DNA from: Blakeslea trispora
Lineage: Eukaryota; Mucoromycota; Mucoromycetes; Mucorales; Choanephoraceae
DNA length: 64,000 nucleotides
Assembly (NCBI GenBank): GCA_025331445.1
Contig: JAIWNE010000003.1
Span: 310,001 to 374,000 of the forward strand
Direction of reading: 5' to 3'
Positions 57,683-64,000 of the stretch are shown here, in pieces; the stretch's first letter is position 1; each line of letters opens with the position of its first letter. The notes under the pieces were generated by a model that worked only from the letters and a program-made list of their open reading frames with translations, did not search any database and had not been told where the DNA came from. The position numbers and the translations under genes are program-made.

Positions 57683-58849
57683 CCCGCTTTTCTTTTTATA
57701 TTATTAAAATAAACTACAAAAACAATCAATGACAAAAAACAGAGCTCAATTGGACATCGTCTTGGATCACTAATGTGTCTTTTAGTTTGTACATCTCTAA
57801 CGCTGAGTTTTAATCATAAAAAATTACGAATTTCAGTTTCCAGTCAATGTAGATATTGTATTGTCATATTCTTTTTTTGTTGCTTTCAAACTTTTAGTAG
57901 AATTTGAGACGCTCAGAAAACTAGATTGCTCAAGCTAAGTTCTATTCTCTATGTATAGATAAGAATATAAGGGAGACTCTCACGGTGTTACCTGGTAATT
58001 GATGAGAAATCTTCTTTTACTGGTCAAACACAATCAGTAGTACTATCTTGGTTATCCAGAGCAATTGTGTTATTTTTATAAAACTTTTAATTAGCTACAC
58101 TCGAGTATCATCCGATTTGACTGCATTCTCAATAGTACTCATATGCAAAGTCATTCGCTTGTGATCTCGGCATTTATAAACACTGATGTCGAGATCCTCA
58201 CTGGTTCTTTTCCAACACTATAACTAGAAGAGAAAATAAAGATCGTTTTAGTTTTGGTTCTATGTGTAATGCTTCAAGTCATAACACAGATTATATTGGT
58301 GTCTTTTTTCTTTTCTTTTCAGAGCATAACCAGCTTTGACTGTTTAACCATTCACTGTAAGAACACAAGTCTAAGAAAGAGATTAACCTTGATGGAGTGA
58401 CAACCTCCATCTTAAACAAGCGTGACAACTTCAGCCAAATTAGACTTCTCGGTAGTTGACTTTTGAAAACAAAAGAGTTTGTGATGCTCATATAATAGAA
58501 TAAGAGAGCAGATTAGGAGCCTTTCAAATTCTTGGGCATTAAAAAAAAAGAACTTGAAGCGGAGTCTATGCGCACTGACCATCATCTTGAAGTGGTTGGA
58601 CAAGTATTACTATAATCCATGCTTTTTTTGAAAAGGAGTTTGTTTATTGGAGTAAAGTAAATGTCAAGGAAATCTGCATCCTTTCTTTGTAGCTCTTTAC
58701 TCTTTCTTGCTTTTTCTTACTTTTTCCTACAAAATAATAAGGAGAAAGCAAAAAGCACAAGGGGGTGGGAAACCACGAAAAAGCAAGTCCCATCAAGGAC
58801 TGCTAGAAAAATTTAGCAGTCAAAATAACATGTGATTTGGTCTTGTCAA
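57683..58849. other. Gene-poor region with a hairpin near 58799
   Basis: No recognisable gene. An 8-bp stem (GACTGCTA ... TAGCAGTC, about 58799-58821) lies 35 bp before the TATA-like box of the structured locus. Short frames near 58291-58603 on the minus strand lack support. Confidence 0.45.
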
Positions 58850-58851
58850 AA

Positions 58852-58861
58852 AAGATATAAA
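58852..58861 (+). promoter_or_regulatory. TATA-like element before the structured locus
   Basis: GATATAAAAAGG spans this position, followed within 60 bp by the start of GC-richer, foldable sequence. It is the best core-promoter candidate for a plus-strand transcript there. Confidence 0.5.
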
Positions 58862-58899
58862 AAGGGACCTTTTCTCTCTTGCTTTCTGTTTCTTTATCC

Positions 58900-59260
58900 T
58901 AACTCTGATTATAGTACGTTTGGGACTGGGCAGCTTTCTAGCTGTGATAGTAACGCGGACTGATGAGTCGAGCTCTGCCAAGTTTCTAATGATCGGCTTC
59001 ATTGTCGTGAAGGAATTTCGCTTGAGTATGTTTGTTCATTGTTGGGCAGCTGCATACACCTGATCTCTTAAAAATGGTTATGTATCGTCTTCGGCGACGC
59101 ACTTAGTTCCCTTCACGTGAAGCGCTAAGTATGCAAGTTAACCGGAGGATGACGATGATTGTTATTGCACTCCCTTTGAGCAGGGATCCGCCTCATGATC
59201 ATTGCTGTATGGTAGCGCTGCACGGGACAGCATGCCATACTCAATGTGAGCCGGCGTATT
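58900..59260 (+). ncRNA. Candidate structured non-coding RNA of unknown class
   Basis: A GC-richer island in AT-rich sequence, with many local complementarities. GGCAG (58929-58933) pairs with CTGCC (58975-58979). GACT pairs with AGTC around 58958-58969. CGTC pairs with GACG (59086-59099), enclosing TTCGGC. ACTTAG pairs with CTAAGT (59101-59106, 59125-59130), enclosing the palindrome CTTCACGTGAAG. TCCCT pairs with AGGGA (59171-59186). A long helix runs CATTG/CAATG plus GTATGG/CCATAC plus GCTG/CAGC (59200-59246). A TATA-like box lies upstream and a T10 run at about 59381 could be a 3' signal. I could not match it to U1-U6, U3, RNase P/MRP, SRP or telomerase RNA. The coding alternatives are weak. 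Structure by eye is not proof. Confidence 0.4.
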
Positions 59261-59380
59261 ATATATTGCCTTCTTTTCCTTCCTTTTTGGGAGGTTTTGG
59301 CACTGACTTCGGTTGGTGTGTATACTTAATGAAAATGAAAATTATCATAGTCTAAAGGGAGAAAAAAAAGGGAATACACT

Positions 59381-60249
59381 GTTTTTTTTTTTCATTAAAG
59401 ACATTGGCATATAAATATCAGCCAAATTCAACACATTCATCTACTATGCCTAATTGCATGTTTGAAATCAAGTGGACAAAACTCGACTCAAGCAGCAAGT
59501 TGTGTTTGTTGATTTAAGGATTTAGATTCTTTGCCAAAAACCTTGAGATTTGTAGTCTGAAAGAAGAAATAAGGCAATGTCCAATGTTTTTGCTATGTCA
59601 ACCAAACGAACGTAGTCAACAGATTGATTTTTCTTCTGTTCTTTCTTGATTTTGAAAGTCTTGTGTATGTATTCTCAGCACTTGAAAGCAAAGATATGCA
59701 GGAAAACCATTATTAGCTGTTTTATGCAATGCTGAGCATTTCAAGAGTAAAAATGGTTATGCTTGCCTATATACACTGTGATTTAAAAATCAAAATCCGA
59801 ACCACAGTGATTCCATCTTTTATTTTTGTATTTTTTGGATGATTTAATTTTCCAATATTTTCTGAATAAAGTGTAAATACTGTTAAAACAAGACGCATTC
59901 ATGAAGTCGCAGAGAAGCTATCATGTATAAACAAAAAGCAGTGATGTTGGTTTGAATGCAACATTCTAAAGTGCTGTTCTCTATATCTCTTGGCGATAAC
60001 ATGGTTTTATGCATTGAAATTGAGACACTTCTTAAAGATCAGATCACCCTAATTTCTATCGACTAGCCTTTCTTTTTTGAGTCTCTTGCTATATGCCACA
60101 ATAAATAGCTTTATTTCCACAAGATAGATTGGGCTCAATTAATATTTTCTAAATTATAACAATAATAAGGGATGTATTATAGCAGATGTTTATATACATA
60201 GATGTGCTTAACAGACGCAAATAAAATACACTTTTTTAAATCGAGTTGA
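59381..60249. other. Intergenic region, no gene seen
   Basis: AT-rich sequence between the structured locus and the 3' end of the DnaJ gene. Short frames only; no repeat or RNA motif was recognised. Confidence 0.5.
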
Positions 60250-61734
60250 TTATGGCTCAACGGGTGTCACATTTTGATATATAGTGCCAATCAGAGCAAG
60301 TGCACGAAGACGATGCGTGATTTCTTGCTTTGGGCAATTGGGATCATCCAACACTTGATCACAAACATCACGTAATACACCTTCAATTTCCAATTTAGAT
60401 CCCTTCCATAAGGCTTCCATTCCCTGTTATGAACAATGAAAATGATTAGGGCCAAAGTGAAAAATTAAACTAAAATGCATACCTTTTCTTCAGCTGTTTG
60501 TTGTAGCTTTGCCCTTTCTTCTTCCGAAAGACCTGTTTCTTCAGCCTTTTGAAGTTGATCAAAAGTAGATTGCAAATCATAAGCAGTACGCAAAGTGTTT
60601 ACTGTCTGACCAAAGATATAGCCCTTCTCTCGGATACTATAATACATACCACCTAATCCAAAAACAGACTTTCGGTTGCTGTATTGACTTGCTTTAGTAC
60701 TATAGATGTTGCCGATCACATGCAAGAGCTGAACGCCATGACTTTCATGTTTGAGCTCTTGTGCCTCTTGTTGAACTGATTTAACAAAATGCTCTTCATC
60801 AAGCAATTTGATTTTATCAAGTCGTTCAATCAATTTCTCGCTTAATGCCTTAATACGCTTTTCTCGAACAATTGCACGTTCTTGTTCTGCTTCAGCTCTC
60901 TGTGCTTCTCGCTCTGTCTTTTCCTCGGGCGATAGTTCGTGTCCTTCATCTGCTGCTGTTTCCATTGCATCCTTCATGTCCTTTCCAATAGCGATTTCGC
61001 CAATGATATCCACAAAACGGTCTCCACCATAAGATTGTCTGAAGAACTCTTCAGGATCAACTGTAAACCATGATAAGTTTCATCATGCCCATTTATTACA
61101 TATTCAAACACTCACCGAATCCGTCCTCAGGTTTCACATCTTTTTGGTCACCTAGCTCATTATAGCGTTTTCTTAATTTGGGATCAGAAAGGATCTGATA
61201 TGCTTCAGAGATTTGTTTGAACTAAAGAAGGAGAGAGGAGATTAAAAAAATGCATAGGCAGGAAAAAAAAGGAAGTTTGCATCATTTAACCTTTTCTCCC
61301 GCAGCAGGATTGTTTTGATTTTTATCAGGATGATACTTGATAGCCATCTTACGATAGGCCTTTTTAATAGCGTCTTGATCTGCAGTTATTTCAACACCGA
61401 GTAAATCATAATATTCTGTTGATAATGGGTTTTGATCTAATCATCATAAGCTCAGTCTATGTTACTTGCCATTGGAATCCAGTTTCTTACCTGTTCCTTT
61501 CTTTCTGGCTGTCTTGGCTTTATGAGTAGAATCGCCAGTATTGCGCTTATTATCGTTAAGGATATTGGGGTCTGTTACTGTATAGGTCTCTGTTTGGTCA
61601 CAAGCCCAACACTTTACTGAAACTGCTTGGCCAATAGGCTGACCTTCAGGCAAAAACTCAATAGGTGTAATACATTTCTTACAAGAGGTTTTGATATAGG
61701 GTTCTGGCTTTCGTGACTCGAACACTTTTGTCAT
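60250..61734 (-). CDS. DnaJ protein with DnaJ-X domain and N-terminal zinc-ribbon-like extension (Caj1/Djp1-like)
   Basis: Model: complement(join(60250..60423,60483..61060,61116..61221,61291..61436,61491..61734)), 415 aa. The first ~80 residues carry two Cys pairs (CKKC and CWAC, about 22 residues apart), as in a zinc ribbon. The J-domain follows ([20 protein letters not shown] ... YHPDKN), with the HPD tripeptide that activates Hsp70. A DnaJ-X domain ([20 protein letters not shown] ... [17 protein letters not shown]) makes up the rest. Yeast Caj1 and Djp1, the closest architecture, assist membrane-protein and peroxisomal import. The J-domain is not at the very N-terminus as in yeast. The start codon lies 179 bp downstream of the RRB1 stop. 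Confidence 0.9.
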
Positions 61735-61913
61735 TTATTTTAATTTGTAAGAGAAAAGAAGAAAAAATGAGAAAACTTCGGACATTTAAACATGGCTCTC
61801 TTTTTTTTTTTTTTTCTTTGGCTTGTCACAACTCTGGACCTTTACATAAAAAAAGGGGGGACAAAGAGAAAAGGGGGGGTTGAAATATACATTGGTTGTT
61901 ATTATTATTTACT

Positions 61914-63619
61914 CTAAATGCTAATAGTTTTGAAAATGTTTAAGCCAGTACTAGCTGTACTGATGACACAGCCAGGTATTTGTCTATGGAAGTGCAATTC
62001 CTTGATATCTTCTTGGCCTTGGTGAACAAACAAAAGTTGAGGGGGAACCTCAACACCATCATCAGTCAAACGGCCTTCTTGTTCTGTATCGGGTTCGACA
62101 GATAAGTCCCATAAGGTCAATTGGTTGTCCGCACCTGAAACAGCCAATACAGATTCTTCAGTAGGATGCCATTCGATAGATGTGATAGGTCCATTATGCC
62201 ACTTGAAGGTAGCAACAGGTGTAGGTTGAGAAGCACCACCCTTAAAGGTACGTAAATCCCAAACACTGAAAATACCATCATCATGACCACTAGCCAGCAG
62301 ATAAGAGGCCTTCTTGTTCCAAGTGATGACATTGACATCTGATTGAGATGCATGGATACCGACAGCTGAACGCTTTTTATTACGTGTGTCCCAAATTTTG
62401 ACAGTTTGATCTGAAGAACAGGATGCAAACACATTATTTTCGGTAGGTGACCATTGCAAATCTTCAACTGATGACTTGTGTTCTCTAAAGGCAACATTAT
62501 CAGTGCTGATACCGGTGGGAGTGACTGTTGTGTGGAAAATACGACCGGCATTATCACCTGTCAAAAGACTAGTTTTTTTTATATTGAATTAGCGTCAAAT
62601 CTTACTTGAACAAAAAAAATCATTTACCGTCCAGCATCAAGATAAGACCAATCCATAGCATAACCTTCTTCACGTCCGTGGTTGTTGATGTTGTAAACAG
62701 GCTTTTGGTTGAGACTAGAAGCTGTGCCGGATACTTCCAAACTTTGAACTGCAGATGTCAAATCCCAAATATGTACTTTGCCTGTCTCAGCCCAAGTGGC
62801 AGCAATCTGTCTTTCCTGTTGTTGAGGCATGACTCGGATACGATTCACACAACCAACATGGGGAATGGATCTGTATTCTAAAACTGGGTCTTCGTCTAAA
62901 GCATCTGGATCATCTTCATCATCAGAGTCTATGATATGTGGTCAGCTAATCATGCAGATGTGTGGCTATCATTCATATTTACCGTCTTGTTGAGTTTTAT
63001 GTAAGGAAGACATCTTCATGACCAATACTTCGTTATTACGATCGCCGGGAAGTGAAGTACCGGCAGCAACATAAGCAGTTGCAGGATACTTTTTTTTAAA
63101 AAAAAAACAAATGAGATAAGCCAAAGATCAATAAGAAACTTGACCAACTTACATTCTTTCTTTCTTCACCCAATTTGTCTTCCAAGACATCGAAACTCAA
63201 GAAAGGAAGACGCACATCGAGATTGTGAAGCATCACATAGACGGAAGGATCAGCTTCCAATACTTCGCCTTCAGCCAATGGTTGACCGGGCAAATACAAC
63301 TTTAAATCCTTCTCTGCCTCTTCATCTTCGTCTTGTTCATTCATATCAACATCCATGCCTAAGTCGAATGATGAGTCTATCAGTTGCTTTCCTAAAACTT
63401 CTTTTCCTCTGTCTATCTCTTACCGTCTTCATTGTCTTCGTTATCTTCAGGTTCGGCACTTTCAACGATCTCTTCGTCTTCCATTTCGTCTTCCCAAGCG
63501 TCTTCAAAGTCACCCATTTCGTTCTTGTCTTCATTCAGGTGTCTTGGAGCTCCATTTCCGTAAGCAGCAGACTTGGCTTGGTCTCTTAATTCAGCTTGAT
63601 CAGCTTGACGCTTGGACAT
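61914..63619 (-). CDS. RRB1: Ribosome assembly WD40 protein Rrb1/GRWD1
   Basis: Model: complement(join(61914..62568,62628..62928,62983..63088,63153..63358,63424..63619)), 487 aa. The acidic N-terminus (EDAWEDEMEDEEIVESAEPE) precedes a CAF1C/H4-binding-type segment (YLPGQPLAEGEVLEADPSVY) and a WD40 propeller (VHIWDL, VKIWDTRNKK, FSVWDLRTFKG, LTLWDL). It ends with QEDIKELHFHRQIPGCVIST, typical of Rrb1/GRWD1. The protein chaperones ribosomal protein L3 in the nucleolus during 60S assembly. All four introns (55-65 bp) keep frame. The neighbour on the same strand downstream is the DnaJ gene. Confidence 0.94.
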
Positions 63620-63896
63620 ATTATATAGTAACGAAAAATAAAACAAAAAAGATTTGAAGAAAAAAAAAAATAAGACAGTCAATGTGAATTTAGGCAAATG
63701 TCTACTATAAGCCACAAAATATCCGTTATGATTGGATGTATGCCGAAAAAAAAAGCCTAATTTTTAAAGCACCTCCCTTCAAGTCATGCATTCACTGAGT
63801 AAAGAATAATTTATTGATATTTACAAGAAAAATAAAATAAAATTGGTATCAGCTTAATATTAATATATAAAGTCAAAAAAAAAAAGAGAAAATGCT

Positions 63897-64000
63897 TTAG
63901 AAGTCCATGCCATCTAATTTAACAAATTTGGATACGTAGACTTGAGGTTGAGGTTGTTCTGTTGGAATAAAAGTTGGCATTGCTTAATAGATTATTGTAA
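63897..64000 (-). CDS. Terminal exon of a gene continuing beyond the window (partial)
   Basis: The minus strand reads ...EQPQPQVYVSKFVKLDGMDF and a TAA at 63897-63899. An in-frame TAA lies just upstream of the ATG at 63978-63980, and an AAG at 63983-63985 could serve as a 3' splice site after CTATT. So this is either the last exon of a gene to the right, or a 27-codon chance frame. No family can be assigned from so little sequence. Confidence 0.35.

Noticed and set aside
58958..58985. CTGATGAG resembling a hammerhead ribozyme core
   Set aside because: No GAAA after a stem II and no cleavage triplet in the right place; the match is only the eight-base core.
59060..59070. ACCTGATCT resembling part of the TPP riboswitch
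   Set aside because: The paired CTGAGA element and the following conserved bases are missing.
59162..59175. ATTGCACTCC, like the U1 snRNA U1A-binding loop
   Set aside because: No 5' splice-site-complementary ACTTACCT and no Sm site in the expected positions.
1..64000. tRNA genes, rRNA genes and CRISPR-like arrays
   Set aside because: I saw no A-box/B-box pairs with a cloverleaf, no rRNA core sequences and no regularly spaced repeats; a scan with tRNAscan-SE was not possible.

Overview
The window reads as nuclear DNA of a filamentous fungus of the Mucoromycota, most likely Mucorales. It is AT-rich with long homopolymer tracts. Genes are split by 50-90 bp introns with GTAAG donors, usually on every conserved-domain gene. 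Gene content is clearly fungal: Est1/SMG6, Utp5, phospholipase D, a GH45 cellulase with an N-terminal CBM1, Jsn1-type Puf, ChAPs/exomer, and an Lte1-like RasGEF. The placement rests on protein families, the GH45 architecture and decayed transposase types; no rRNA or organelle marker is present. All exon joins were made by hand from GT...AG sites and frame continuity, so they are models, not transcripts.

Layout. 1-7.3 kb: an SMG6-like NMD endonuclease (-) and the ribosome-biogenesis protein UTP5/WDR43 (+) diverge from one 316-bp promoter. 8.2-11.7 kb: a 16-exon phospholipase D that includes a 12-nt microexon. 12.6 kb: a small hypothetical gene with a promoter-like upstream region. 13-18 kb: gene-poor, with a decayed DDE transposase. 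18.1-19.2 kb: secreted GH45 endoglucanase, followed by a possible small Cys-rich gene (-). 22.1-24.5 kb: a four-EF-hand protein and a SUR7/PalI-type membrane protein in tandem. 27.2-33.1 kb: a large RasGEF and a pinin-like splicing protein (+), meeting a Jsn1/Puf RNA-binding protein (-). 38.6-44.3 kb: an insertion zone, with a 211-bp fold-back MITE followed by an apparently intact 5.3-kb non-LTR retrotransposon bounded by a perfect 17-bp target-site duplication. 44.6-48.5 kb: an FCP1-like HAD protein and an unknown, probably lineage-specific seven-exon protein (-) whose upstream region carries a second MITE copy. 51.6-56.8 kb: a GT2 polysaccharide synthase (+) and a ChAPs/exomer subunit (-). 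57-59.4 kb: a Tc1-like transposase relic and an unassigned, strongly structured stretch that may be a non-coding RNA. 60.2-63.6 kb: a DnaJ-X protein and the ribosome-assembly factor RRB1/GRWD1, head to tail (-). The last 100 bp hold what looks like the 3' end of another (-) gene.

Functional links are those of ordinary housekeeping genes. UTP5 and RRB1 serve ribosome assembly. SMG6, the Jsn1/Puf protein and the pinin-like protein serve RNA metabolism. PLD, the RasGEF, the EF-hand protein and ChAPs serve signalling and trafficking. The GT2, SUR7/PalI and GH45 proteins act at the cell surface or are secreted. No operon-like system was found. The unusual content lies in the transposable-element zones, the structured locus at 58.9-59.25 kb and the unknown protein at 46.7-48.5 kb.
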